DNA from: Dillenia suffruticosa
Taxonomy: Eukaryota; Streptophyta; Magnoliopsida; Dilleniales; Dilleniaceae
Assembly: GCA_033439265.1 (NCBI GenBank)
Contig: JAVTVX010000031.1
Span: forward strand, 16,846,001 to 16,910,000
Reading direction: 5' to 3'
DNA length: 64,000 bases
In this document: in pieces, positions 21,886-35,015 of the stretch
Layout of the letters: every line of letters starts with the position of its first letter
How positions within the stretch are numbered: position 1 is the stretch's first letter
Notes under the pieces: generated by a model
Databases searched by the model: none
What the model was told of the DNA's origin: nothing
Seen by the model: only the letters and a program-made list of their open reading frames with translations
Translations under genes and position numbers: made by a program

Positions 21886-24800
21886 TTATTCAGTAAAGTC
21901 TCGGCTGTAATATTTGTCTTCTGGAAAATAAACAGCGGTCACAGTCTTACCCGCAAATTTTCTCCCACTTAGAGCACTCCTTGCGCTAGCAGAACCAGCT
22001 GTATCAGCATACTCCAAGAACACCTGCAAAGGCAACCAAATATTAGGAATTTCGACAGCAGACCAGGAAGGTTAGACTTCAATGCACAAAACAAGGAAAA
22101 ACGGAAGAGACAGCGAATGGTTTGTTGAATACCAAGAAAAAAAATAAATCTGGGGAGGATCCTCAAATCTTATGCATTTATTGGTCTCAAAGAGATGAAG
22201 TATTTTGGAAAAGCATGCGAAGCGATAATGAGAAACAATTCTGAGAAACTGCAGATTCTTTCCTGGCGCACAACAAAAGGAACAAGAACAATCTTGTATT
22301 GAACATGCATCTTTTTTCACTTCATGCACAAAGTTGGAGCTACTTTTTATACAAACAAGTGGAAATAGAGATTCAAGACAGTGATATGGAGAAGATCCAG
22401 TTGACGAATGATGAAATGTTCACATTTAGCAGCTTCAATGTATTATGGAGTTAAATCTTCTTTTGCATATATGAACAAGCGGTGCATGAAGTCCCCAGAA
22501 AGCACAGTAAAACTGGTACCTTTCCAACACCAGGATTCTGCTCTCCATCTGGATTTGGCCGAGGAATTACAACATTAACCAATGTCCCTGTAAATCCAAT
22601 GGAAGAAAGGTCCTTATTACATAGATTAGCAGTACAGAAGTAAGAACAAGACTGCTACATGTCAACAAGGGCTCCTACAGTTCAGGGAGAACATGCAAAG
22701 TTATTGTTATCAAAATCTAGATGAGTAGGACAGCAGAAATAGGGGATTGGGAATATCAGTAGAAGGCACATAAAACCTTAAGTAGTAGAGTCATGATGAT
22801 CAAATGATGGCAGACGAATTTGAAATTTGTTGAATTCGTTAGGACCAACAGAATAAACATTCCCAACTCAGATGTATGTGAAAATGAGCATGAGAATCAC
22901 ATTCCAAACCCCCCCCAACCCTAGCAAGAGGTTTGCAGAGAGAGAGATAAAGATAAGTGGGCGTATTCTAGTAGTCCCACATGCATGTACTCAAAAACAC
23001 ATCCATTTTCAAATTCCCAAGGGAGAGGTGTAAAACAAAACAATCTTTGCCAAATGTAAAAATAAAAGAAGTTGGATGCAGCTGCATACCGTATTTTGCA
23101 CCTTCTTCTCTCATATCATCTAATATTTCCTCGTACTCTTCATCATCGATCAGTTCTTCGACAGCAATTACCTTTATGGGCATGGAAAAGTATTAGCATT
23201 TGCAATTCACCTCATCATCAGATTTGGAAGTTCTCTGACGTGCATGACAATGAAGTTTTCTGTTTCTTTTCAAATCAGTGTAGAATAAATAGATCTTAGA
23301 AATAAGCTGCAAATACACATAACTCTGCATTTTAAGATACATATACATAAAAACTGCAAAAAGAGAACATATTTATGTGTTTGTATGCGCGTGTCAGAAT
23401 ATTGTCTCAGGTTTTCTCAAGGATAAAGTCCAGCAGATAGCAAGAAGAAATTTTAGAATGCTAAGGGGCACGAAATACCTTAGTCAAGCATAATACTTTT
23501 GTTGGGGTTTCTGAAGCTGCCATCTGTGAAGCTGCCATCTGTGATAATCCAGGCAGATTAATACCCCCAGCTTGCAAAGCCATTTTCTAATTCCCAAGAG
23601 TATCGTCAAAATAAGAAAAGATAGGAAAAAGGACAAAAATAGAATAAAACGATTGGAGGCTAATACAGGGTACTTAGCCTTACCTGAACAGCTATGTGCT
23701 GTTGAGCCAGTGCCAATATATCATCTTGTTCTGATTTGATCTGCTCACTGCTGCAAAATTGGACTGTAAGAAGGTTTCACAACGAAAGTATTTTGAGAAA
23801 CAATTTTTTTTTTTATATATATATTTTCTATTTTGCGGGGAGTGGGGTGTCTAGTTCCAACTAAATTTCAGAACCTAGGCAGATCTTCCTAAATCTGGAC
23901 ATAAGAACAAAGCCCCGGTGAACAGCCAAGAAAAATTTTCAAGCAATCAAACTTTATGAGACAAAGGAAAGCACACCAACCTGGCAGCTGCACGCCTTAC
24001 AGTGAGTGTTTTATCACCCATTTTTAAACCATTGAGTGCAGCACAAGCAATATCTGTAACTGCTGGATCCTGAAGTGGTTGCACAGTTGCACTAAGGTGT
24101 TAGGAATGACAATCTAAACTCATGAAGAACATGATATTACATGGTACTTGACTATGAAATGTAACAAAGTTGATGAGCATCCTTTGTTAAAAAAAAAAAA
24201 AAAAACCATTGTAAGATAGATATAATGTTTCACATCAAACAGTGAGTACAAAGATCTCAAGACTGATAATTTGGATAGAAGATCAAGCCAAGATATGGAT
24301 TTTTAAATAACTTCACCTGATAGACACAGAAACCATAGCCTTTTGAGTTTCCTGTATCTCTATCCTTAACAAGGTTGAACCCACGCAGTGGTCTGGAGCA
24401 TAGTTAAGTGTGCCAATGAATATAAACATCAATGGAAAAAAATGATTAGCTTTACTGGTATTAAAGCAGAGGACTTGCTAGCATATTCCATACCCGAACG
24501 ACTCCAACAACTCCCTTATTTGTGCTTCAGTAAAGTAGTATGGTAATCCACCTACAAAAACACGGTCTGGTCCCTCTGCTCCACCAATTGAACTATCAAT
24601 ACAACCAAGGAAATATGTGATTATGTCATTTCAATCAATTTATCAATAGGAATAAGCATGAGATCCTGAACTAGTCACACTGACATACATCCACTGAGGC
24701 TAGAGAGAGCAAAGGAAGGTAAAGCTATCAAAATCCAGTTAGTGTGATATCCTGAACCATCATGATCATGTGCACTCACAGAAACATGCTTCAGAGGGAC

Positions 24801-27800
24801 CTTTTGAGAGGGTGGATGGAAGGAAACAAATGAAAGACAATTCTACTTTGCAAATTCTTAAGGGCATGGCAGATACTTCAAAGATATAAAGAGAGAGAAG
24901 CCATTGGCATGTAGGTTGATTTGGAAGTCTTCAACTCCCTCCAAGGTCCTTTGCTCAAAGCCACTCAAGCATAGAATTTGGACTAAAGAAGAGCCACAGA
25001 GAAGGAGATTGTTCTTCCCAACAGTTACGTTCCTTAAGGGTGGGAGGGGGAATTTTAAGACCATTTAACCACTTGATTTTACTTTATTCTGCACAGAAGG
25101 TCAAAGCACTTAAACTTCCAGTCAAAGTTATCATACACTAGACAGCTTGGAGGACCATTTAGGTCTCTAAAACTGGAAACAAACCTTCTTGCCATGCATA
25201 GAGTTTAATACCAAGGAAGAGCTAAGAGACTCGAGCTTGAACTTCCATGTGGACCTAACACATGACGACAAAATTTATACTTGAATGCCCCTAAACACCT
25301 CTATTGCTATGTACAGAAATAAGGAGAGAATAGATATCTCCCCTCGTATATTTGGTTTTTGCCTCAAGATCCTTTATATTGTTCTTTATTTCATTATTTC
25401 TGTAAAAAAGTCTGGTAACACATCCCATACACAACCTTGATTGCTGTTAAAATACAAAAGTTACCTTCAAGTAGGCACTTTTATATATACCTAATTCCTC
25501 ATAAAAAATTATGGATCCTACATTTAACATTTTAAATATAGATTGAGATGTTAGGTGGGCATCCAGCAAAGAACATGTAACCAGATAATAAGTTGGCCCA
25601 ATGCAAACATAAGAATATTTTCACACTGAAAGCAGAGAAGGACAATGTATATGTTGTCACCAAATCGTTATTAGAAAAAATGGGTAACATCCCATGTCCT
25701 AAAAGTAGATATGTATATGAACTGCATTTTACCTTTGACCAGCCAAACTCAACTAGATTCCACTAAGGGAACACAACCTTCCCACCCAAGGATCCAAATG
25801 AATGAAGGTGGCAACTTACCCTTGCATAAGTCCAACAGCAGCTAAATTAAGATGAGGACTTGGCTGGCTAGGACCAAGTGCAGCAGCTAATGATGGATTG
25901 TAGTCTGTAGGCCTCCGAACCCTTACAGAAACTCCCTATAGGAGCAACAGAAAAGAGTCAGATGAAGAACCATTGCAGTAGTTTCAATTCACTAATAGCA
26001 CTTAATTATGGAAGTACATATTTTATGACAATAGAGAATGAGGCACCAATGGCCACTTGGACAGATGCTCAAAATAATAACTAGTGTAGGCTTGTTGTCA
26101 TATGCCATCCATACATGATCTAAAAAAAATCAACCAAAAAACAGGAACAGGGATCAGCCATTAGCCCACTTCCATGAATAAACCTATTCGCCAAAAAAAG
26201 TTCAAACAACACTCTATTCAACAACTAAATAAAGCTTACCTTTCACAAGATCATAATTAACCTTGTGTGTTTTATCTCCATGGAACGAAAAAAGCACAAA
26301 CATCAGAAGAGGAGTGGCCTGGGCAAGCCCAACTCCAAAAGCCACATTATTTTTTGCAAGATAGTAAGCCTGAATGTTAACACACCACAGCTACTCACTA
26401 CCAAGCCACTCTAAATCTTAATATGAAGTTTCTTTATTGGGTTATACTAAAATAAAGTATCATGCTAAAAGTAACATAATTTTGGATGACTGCAGGAAAA
26501 ATTTACAAGCCTCTAAAAAAATGCAGGCCAAATGAAAATGGAAACAATAAAATGTAAATTTTTTCTCTTTCACCTAAATGTTTTGGATTCTTTAGCTCAA
26601 GTTCCTATACCAGCCAGACAGATGAAGACTTACTTGCCCATATCTCATTCGTGGTGTTTACTAAAACATAGATGAATTTTGTGGCCCTTCGAGAACATCA
26701 CACAATCACCACCAACAAAGTGGACAGAACTCTGAAATTTTTGTCCTTTATAAAAATCATGAAGGAAAAATACAATTTGCAAGAACAATCAACAGAAAAT
26801 TAGTGGCCAGACATATATAAGTTTATTACATAATGTTCACATGCTTACTTGGATAAGTGATTTGAGATTTTGTGTCTGAGAAAGTAATTCAAGAGCATGA
26901 TAAAGTATTAAGTCAAAAGAGGATGAGACAGGAAAGATATTACTCCTTATTGATATTGTAGAGAGGGAGAGAGAGAGTAGCATGCCTCAAACACAATCCC
27001 ATCTAGTGCCATGGCATTACTTGCTTCCTCCACAGTTCTCATCTCCACGAACGCAAACTTCTTTTCATGATTAATGTACACATTGACAACTGCATCACCT
27101 GCAAAAAAGAGAAGCAACTTCATTTTTCAATAGACAAGAAAAGAAAGGAAAAGTAAAAGAACAAAAATGTACTATTTCCCTGGCAATGCAGAAGAGGACA
27201 AAGACTCGAACCCTGGACCTTTATGACAGGCGAGAATTTCAAGTCATTTGCCAGATGATTTGAGTCAAAGTCAAGATCTTAGGAAAAGATCTGACCATAA
27301 AAACTTTATGGAAAGATTTTTCACATGAACTTTAAACACAACATAACTTAATGCACAAAACTAACCTGGACCAGCAGAATTCCCACCAATTGCAGCCATA
27401 ACACGACTAAAGAATGTAGCAATTGTCTGTTTGAAAGGTTGAAGTGAGTAAATCTTGAGATAAATCAGCAATAGGAGGTGAGAATCAATGAGTATATTTA
27501 AGTTTTTTCAGCATAACTGCAGATTCACAAGCAACAAATGACAGAGCAGCCTCAAATTTTATACATAATTGGCAGCATATTACAAGTTGATCAAAACGTT
27601 TATATTCATGCAAGAAGTAGTACAGTAGTTTCATCTATAATGATGGATCTCAAAAGTAAGATAACTAGTAACCATTCATTTAGCACTAGAAGAGAGTGGA
27701 AGATGGAGACAAGAATAAGGTAAAAACTAAGAAAACCAGAAGATAACAAAGATACCAATGTATTAAAAATTCAATAATCTATCATCAAAAGCTAGTCTCA

Positions 27801-30262
27801 TTATCAAAAGAAACTAGAAATTCTTAATCTATCCTGAATCAACAATAGCTTAATACAGCTTCATAACCAAAAGATATCCTTGATCTCCATCTTACAAGCA
27901 TCAGAAACCCATTGCTTTTACCTGTCTATGTTAAACAATTAGGATAAAGGTTGTTGCTCATGCACGCTACTAAATCTATTATTAGATTCTAACCAAGTGA
28001 ATCAGATTGTAAGCATAACTTAAATCTAGTTTCCAACACTTATACTGAACCGGGGAAAAAAGTAGGTCTGTAAGGCCAGGGCTATATAAATTGGAAGGAA
28101 AAAACATATAAAACAATCAAATTGAAACCTGCTCATTGGCTGTGGGAGGAAGGCCACCAACATAAACTCGGCGTGCATGCCTTGTTGCCTAAAAGAGAAA
28201 AAGATGGACTCCTGAAAATGTCCAAGTAAAAAATTACTAAAAATTATATAATTACACATAACAAGATACCTGTTGAGTCATGGCTTGGATCGGCATCAAA
28301 GGTAAAGCTCCCAACTAAATGACACATGAAATGCATATGTCACCACATGATGCAGGAATATATTAATTAAAAGAAATTTCAAAGCAAGCTTAAGTACCTG
28401 TGTGGCCCCAAAAGGGATCACATTCGGGAACATTCCGGGAATTGGCTGAGGGACGGCAGACAATTGCCCTGAATAATGATGGAAAAAAAATGCTAGCTAG
28501 TAAATAAGAATGAAACTCCCATAGATAAATAAACATCAATTTACTCCTTCTACATGTTGCATAAACATCACAAAGTAAACCTATATTTATTCCAAAGCCG
28601 ATGGTATAAACAAAATAACAAGAGAAAAATAGAATCTACGATTACAAATGCTGGGAAAATATTCGTATGTCTACCAAATGGCAACAGCTGCCGGTTGAAG
28701 GCGAACAAGTTCCAGCTAATCGGTGCATTGATTCCCCATTGAACATTAAATCTACAGTAGTCACGCCCATGGCTAGTACAGTGGGACATGTAGCACAACA
28801 TTGCCTTCTTACCCCATTGATAAACACATAACACGAAAAAAACCACACACCACAGCCAACAAGACAACAACGATTCTCAGTTTCTAGTTATATAAAATTA
28901 AGAAAACAAAATGCATCTTAATGATAAAAACAAGACAACTCAAAAAAGAATGCAGAAAGCTGTTAAGCCTCAGATCACTATCATTCTTGAATTGCAAATA
29001 AATAAAAACAGATTTGTAATCAAGCAAAGAGCTTACTGCATACCTGAGACAGTAGTATTGGGCAGCATGGGAACTACAGGAGGTGCCATGTCAAAACCAC
29101 TCGTTCGCTTGCTGTAGACAAAATGTGATTCATAATGTGGTAATAACTGATCAAAAGAGTTTCAGACCAAAACAAGAACATCACGTGGCACTCACAGCGT
29201 GAGTTGAATATTACATATAAAATTACAGCAGACAACTCAATTTTCACAGTGATAGTTCACCATAGGCATCATAAATACACCAAGGAGGTAGCTCTGGTAA
29301 CTCATGCTCTTTCCCTACCTAGTCATTTAAGCATCAAAAAAGAGGTACAGCTTCCCCATGGTAAGAAAGTACATGCAAAAAGGTTGCTACACAAAATAAA
29401 ACAATGAATAACCACAGGAACAATTATTATGTAGTAGGTTAATAGTTGTAGCAGCAGAAACAACAATAAAATGAGAAGGGTTGCCAACTATTACATGTTG
29501 ACCACAAGAAACCTCATACCTCTTTGATTGGGAAGGAGAGCGGGATCTAGACCTGTTCCGAGACCTATCCTTTGACTGGGACCGTGATCTGTGTCTATGT
29601 TTTCTCTCTCTGTCTCGATCATAGTCAATGTGTCTACAAACAACAAAGATCAAGTCACAAATATTAAGAGAGATTAACAAATTACAGCAACCACTGTCCC
29701 CGAGGATCTGTGGATACACTAGTGAATTCATTCATACATATTGACCAGAAATCCATACGCGTAGCTTGCATTTGAGAAGTGACAAATGCATATAAAGAAA
29801 GAGGTACAGAAATGTTCATAGTCAAGTTGAGAGCTAGAGAGAGGAAATGAATTGATCATATTAGAGCCTACTGTGCTAAGAACTCCTATCCATTGACAAA
29901 TTTCATGGGGGAGTAACCAAATATTAGCACATAAAGTGTTTATCCTTTTCTTAGTGATGATACCTGTCACGATCACGGCTCCTCCGACCATCAAAATCAC
30001 CGTATCTTTCCCTCCCTCTTTCATCCTTCCCACTTCTCTCCTTGCGGTCCCTGTGATGTCGGTCTCGATCCTTTTCCCTCTCATTCGGTCGCTCTTTTGA
30101 CCTAGAAATCTCATGATTGGATCCATGAGACTTGTGCTGAGAAAGAAGTTGACCAATCATATACCAGCAGAGTTAGTAGATGCTAAGAAAAAAAAGGATA
30201 CAAAATAAAATACAGTAGACACCAAATGTAAGTTAACAATAGGAACGTAGTGCAAAAATTAT

Positions 30263-30329
<67 letters not shown>

Positions 30330-31693
30330 ATGTTTAGACATTCCAAGAGAGATTGGGCAGCCCATAATTTCTAATTAGATATCTTATGATTGGAACCGTA
30401 TTCACTTGAAGAATTATATTGGGGGCAAAAAAAGAATAGTATTTTTCTTCTATTTACACTTTGCATACCATTCTTTTAAATCCTAACATTTAGATAACTT
30501 TATTTGTTACTAGTTACAACTAACATGTTTGAGCATGCTAAATAACTCTATTTTGTAAGCAGTTACAATACAAGTAACATGCTAGGCGCATTCCTGTCAG
30601 CTTTACCATTTGTCGCGTAAGTGTTGGATACGGAGAGTAGGTGTAGTATATGAGGTAGGCAATTATGTTATTTCAGTTTCCTTTAATAGGACGTCAGATA
30701 CCATTCAATTTAGTGTGTTAAATGCAATTTATGGAAAGACGATATGCAAAGTGTAAACGAACGGAAATACAGTATGTTTCTGTAATTTGCCCAACTATAT
30801 TAAAAGAACGCATCATATAATAAATATGCAAAGGCTCAACTTAAGAACTAAAAAGTTGAGTTAATGCCACATAACTTTTGCTTTAGAGCAAGACATAAAA
30901 TGCATTTTCTCACCAAATCTTATTTGGATCTTCATTTGGTGGGCAAGATTATCTGATGTTAACTATTGGATTGGCAATTCAGAGGATTGAAAAGAAAGTA
31001 TTAGGATGAGAGGAAACACCCTGGAAAAGCATATAACAAGGTGGCCAGACGCTTGATCAAAGAATATCAAGATTCCACCATGATACTTGGTTCGAGGAAT
31101 CAAACCTCCCCTCCCTGGCTCCTCATTCATGTCCACAGGAGGCATGGATTTTAATACTATTCCTTTTTTCCCGATCCAAAAAAAAAAAAAGAACACTTGA
31201 TGCCTTGGTTCTAAGTAGTTACAGGGAGCCCAAGCTGGAAGCAAAGTTGTTGCATTAAAATAGGCATTGTTGAACCCCTTATTTAAACAACCTACAAGCC
31301 AAGAGGTTATTGCTCACCTCTTTGACCCATTTTTTGAAATTAAACAATTATCCCTTTATACAATTTGCGTCTCTCTTCTCTGAGCTTACCAATACTTATC
31401 CAACAAAAGGAAGAGTGAACATACACTATCATCAACCTATACTTAGGAAACAAAAGGAAGAGTGAACATTAGTTATAATCAGGATATTAGAACCCAAAAA
31501 ATAATGACTGCATAACAAAATTTGCCATGGTGTGGTTTCATTCCACCAAGTGCTCAGTGAATACTGAAATCAGGCCGGCTTTTATCGATTCAGTCAAATG
31601 ACATTGAATAAATTCCTTATTTCAGAAAAAATTGAGGCGTTGGTCAACATCTTCAAATTTAATCACTAAATTACCTATTCCCGTTGCTTGTGG

Positions 31694-31741
<48 letters not shown>

Positions 31742-31967
31742 CATTCCAAAACCCTAATCAGTTCAAAGTATGTAGAAACAATTGAAACAACAGTTAACCA
31801 AATTCAAACTTTAAAAGGAAAAGGCCGACAGAGAGAGAGAAGAGAACCCTGGGTTGAAATTCGCGATCTTCGAAGACATCATAGGGAGAAGATCCACCAT
31901 CATCGCCGACCTTACTTCGTGCGTAACCATCGTCATTCCCGTCGTATCGGCTGTCATAGACTGACAT
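21886..31967 (-). CDS. U2AF65: Splicing factor U2AF large subunit (U2AF65)
   Basis: U2AF65 binds the intron polypyrimidine tract and, with U2AF35 and SF1, recruits U2 snRNP in the nucleus. Eighteen exons on the minus strand: 31967-31848, 30136-29964, 29633-29520, 29111-29044, 28468-28398, 28314-28270, 28188-28129, 27426-27366, 27098-26986, 25935-25820, 24592-24494, 24392-24317, 24069-23981, 23750-23684, 23586-23479, 23171-23090, 22587-22520, 22023-21886. All keep frame and give 555 residues, a normal plant length. Order: acidic start, Arg/Asp/Ser-rich RS domain (about 55-140), RRM1 (about 203-285, RVYVGGL and KKFAFVEM), RRM2 (about 325-405, RVFVGGL and SKGYGFCV), then the C-terminal UHM (VLCLTK to the end). 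Intron 9 appears to start with GC. A 5-residue duplication, QMAASQMAAS, lies before the UHM. The very C-terminus (YYSRDFTE) follows the usual AVYFPEDKY block. Confidence 0.95.
25936..26985 (-). other. U2AF65: Probable GC-AG intron (intron 9) of U2AF65
   Basis: The exon ends GTGTTTGAG and the next bases are GCATGC. The acceptor is CTATAG|GGAGTT. Joining at the GC site restores the conserved run DGIVFEGVSVRVRRPTDYN. The only nearby GT donor (GGGATT|GTGTTT) is also in frame but would delete Val-Phe-Glu from RRM1. Confidence 0.72.
27175..27300 (-). repeat. Possible SINE fragment in U2AF65 intron 8
   Basis: The minus strand carries a perfect B-box, GGTTCGAGTC, within CCAGGGTTCGAGTCTTTG, about 40 bases downstream of an A-box-like TGGCAAATGACTTG. 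I found neither an A-tail nor a target duplication, so the limits are guesses. Confidence 0.4.
30265..30327. repeat. Self-complementary (AC)n-(GT)n microsatellite in U2AF65 intron 1
   Basis: About 15 AC units run straight into about 15 GT units through an ACATGTGT centre. The tract is therefore an inverted repeat able to form a near-perfect hairpin in the pre-mRNA. Confidence 0.95.
31699..31733. repeat. (CT)n microsatellite in U2AF65 intron 1
   Basis: About 17 CT units. On the transcribed minus strand they read as GA repeats, about 115 bases after the first exon. Confidence 0.95.
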
Positions 31968-31988
31968 TTTTCAAGACTCCCTGAATTG

Positions 31989-32246
31989 AAACCCTAACCC
32001 CTAATTTTCTGCTCACCAGTCGGACGCTGGTTTGAAACTTTTTTTTTTTCCTGCTATTTGTTCTCTTGGCTGTAATACCACGCTGAGGAAGGATATAGAA
32101 ATCAGATCGAGTGATAAATGGGAAGACATATTAATGGTCTGGGCTTTCACCAAAAAAAAAATTAATGGTCTGGGCTGGACCCAAAATTGGGCCCTCCGTT
32201 TGCTTACCCCCACTCTTGGGATCATCTTTTGGACTTATGAGGCCCA
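31989..32246 (-). promoter_or_regulatory. U2AF65: U2AF65 upstream region: telo-box and four TGGGCY site II elements
   Basis: AAACCCTAA (telo-box) lies about 20 bases upstream of the ATG. TGGGCT occurs at 32140 and 32171, TGGGCC at 32188, and the reverse form GGCCCA at 32241. Telo-boxes and site II elements commonly occur together in promoters of plant growth and RNA or protein synthesis genes. ATTAATGGTCTGGGCT is present twice, at 32130-32145 and 32161-32176, so the site II module itself has been duplicated. Confidence 0.55.
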
Positions 32247-33519
32247 GTTGATTTTTTTTTTATAACTCTCGGCAGATATCCAAAAACCAAATAATTTGGT
32301 TCAAATAATTATAAATCTAATTGAAAGGTTGGCTCTCTCGACGTTTGTTTTTTATTCCCAAGATTCAAATTAAAGATTTTGATTCAAAAAATTTAATATC
32401 CTGTCATTACATTCACAGATTAATAATAGGCCTAATTGAGATTTTAGAGTGAAAAACCTCGATCATTGAGTTTTGGATTTATAGATAGTGAAAAATAATA
32501 CATAAACAATCGATTTAATAGGTAAAGAATTAAATCTCTCGATTAAATTTTAGATTTTTTGACCTATTGGATTTTCCTTCGTGTCTGTGCCGTTATTCTC
32601 CGGGCTTTGTGCTCCCTCCCAAAAAACAAAAAAAAACCAACATAATAAATCCAAAATAAATTCCCGGCAATAATTGTGAGCTGTGTTCTGGAAGGATCTG
32701 GAACATAAAACAAGTCACACTTTTAAGTCAACATTAATCATTTGAATTAAACCATTAACGCCGCCACTAATACGCAGTCTTAGGCCAATCATTGAGCTTC
32801 GAAACGGGAAAACCGCGGACGTAATTAAACGACACAACTGAGAAAAGTAGTACGATTTCGCGTACAACTTGCGACTCTTCTGGCAAATCTTAGGTGGATA
32901 AGGTTTTTGGTCTTATCATTAACCCGCGGATACGACCCGGGTGCACAGAAAAAGCTGTGCCCTAAGGGTGACAGGTACATTTAAATCCTAATGGTCGACG
33001 GTATATGCTCATGAGATGGCAGTACTTGACCGTATCGTCCATGACCAACTTGTTCCTAGTCAAGCACACGCGGAAGCGCTCATGTAACTCATACCTAAAC
33101 CCTGCGAATAAAAAAAAAATTATAAGTAAAAAAATTAAATTTATTAATTTTAGTTAAATTCAATTTTCTATATAAAAAAAATTAGAATACCAAAATTCAA
33201 ATAAGAAAGAAAATTATGTCAATTAATTTGTAATTCATTAGCTTCGATCTTATTATCATTAAACAAAATTCACAAAAATCAAAGATTTATTACGAATATT
33301 GATATTTCATTTATTATAAGAGTTAATTTTGGATATATATATATATATTGAATTTATCTTGATCATCTATCAACAAACTAGCTATTGATCGGCGTGAATG
33401 CGTAAGGTGCCCACAAAATGTGAATTGTATTTTTTTATTATACAAACATTTGTTAGATTTATAATTAACTTAATATTTGAATTAAATTATTATCCAAATT
33501 AATAAAAAATATAACGTAT

Positions 33520-34440
33520 ATCAACGATAGGAAAAAAAGAGTCTAACCACTGAAATTCTAAAAACTACCAACGAATAAAATAAAAAAAAGTAAAAAGTGG
33601 AGTAAAAATATAATAGAAATAAAAGATTGACCATCCATGAAACCAAAAAAACAAAATGGATAAATTTATATTTAAAAAAAAAAAAAAAAGAAGAACTAAA
33701 GAGGAAGAAAGGGTACAAAAAAAAGTAAGGATCTAATTGGAAAAAAATAAAAAGATGTGATTTAAAAATTAATGGATGACCATATGTGATGTCAAAAAAG
33801 TAAAAAAAACTTATTTTAATAAAGACGAGGGATTAAAGTGAAAAACAAATTGAATAAAAATGAATCTGAATTGACATGTGAGGCCCAAAAGAGGGAAAGA
33901 AAACCTTTATTTAAAAAAAAAATGAACGACTTCAAGAAAAAAAAGGTAAAAAAAGATTAAAGATTTGAATGAAAAAAATTGTGATTTGAAAATAAAGAGA
34001 CAACTATTCATGAGACCAAAAAAAGGGAAAAATCTATATCCTAAAATGACGAAATATTTAAGAGAAAAAAAAAGCTAAATTAAAAAATAAAAAGAGTAAA
34101 AATTTGAATAAAACAATTGTGATCTAAAAATAAATGGACGATCATTTGTAGGGTCAAAAAAAAACAAAAGGGAAAATTTCTATGTTCCAAAAAGATGAAA
34201 GACTTAAGCGAAAAAAAATTGATCGAAAAAATGGAAAGATTTGTATGAAAAAAAAAACTGTGATCCAATAAAAACAAATGATCCAAGTGAAAAAGGGTAA
34301 AAAAAGCATAAGAATTTGAACAAAAAAAAAAAGCGTGGTCCCAAAAAAGATGAAGAATTTAAGCGAAAAAAAAAAAAGATCAAAATAAAAAAGTGTAAGG
34401 ATTTGAATTAAAAAAAAAGGAATGTAGGATCCCAAAAATA
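33520..34440. repeat. Degenerate purine-rich tandem array
   Basis: A motif like AAGATTTGAATGAAAAAAA followed by a TGTGAT block recurs near 33955, 34095, 34230, 34307 and 34392, with weaker copies near 33724 and 33829. Later modules share GGTCCCAAAAAAGATGAA and TTTAAGCGAAAAAAA. Spacing varies from about 75 to 140 bases. The plus strand is overwhelmingly A and G, which explains the long Phe-rich minus-strand frames that are not genes. Confidence 0.7.
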
Positions 34441-34856
34441 TGATACGACAAAGTAGGGACGTTTGAAAAGAAAGCTACGGTAAGTGCATTCGGCGCTTTA
34501 TATATACAAGAATTAATAATTAGAGATATACTAAATTATTTTTAAAAAAGAGAAAGAATTTTATATTATTTTAGGGAAAATAACACGGATTCATGAAAAA
34601 AGAGTAAGAATGATTATTTAAAACAAATTCAAATCTTAAAATCTTTTTTAAAATAAAATTTAGCCTATTAAATTTGAGTTTTGCAATTCATTCTTTAAAC
34701 TAAACTTGATTTTATTACTTAATAATATCTTTTAATTCATCATAATCAAGATTAATAGCAGACTTGCACAATTCGGCAACTCTCCCTTGCATATATTAGA
34801 CTTGAAATAAGACTAGTTTCACTCTCGGTCTCAATTTTGTTTGTCAATAAATAATT

Positions 34857-35015
34857 AATTCCGTAGGTAATAGTATTAGATTTTTTAGTTAAATCTCGAG
34901 TTGAAAATTTATAAATAAAAAGAATTATATTAAAAGAGATTTTCATAAATTAGATATAATAATATTTATTTCAAATTAATTAAAATATAATTTTCGATAT
35001 CAATCGATTACTCAA
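34857..35015 (+). repeat. AT-rich dispersed repeat copy (SINE-like)
   Basis: It shares the ATTAGATTTTTTAGTTAAAT head and the TTTCAAATTAATTAAAATAT body with copies at 36.32 and 57.23 kb. The end is A-rich. No target duplication could be fixed. Confidence 0.45.

Noticed and set aside
27181..27260. Minus-strand tRNA gene
   Set aside because: Only the B-box is good; no acceptor or anticodon stem pairs.
30183..30365. Minus-strand frame with His-Thr and Cys-Val repeats
   Set aside because: It is translation of the AC-GT microsatellite in U2AF65 intron 1.
33521..34435. Phe-rich minus-strand open frames
   Set aside because: They are low-complexity translation of the purine-rich array, with no splice or start context.
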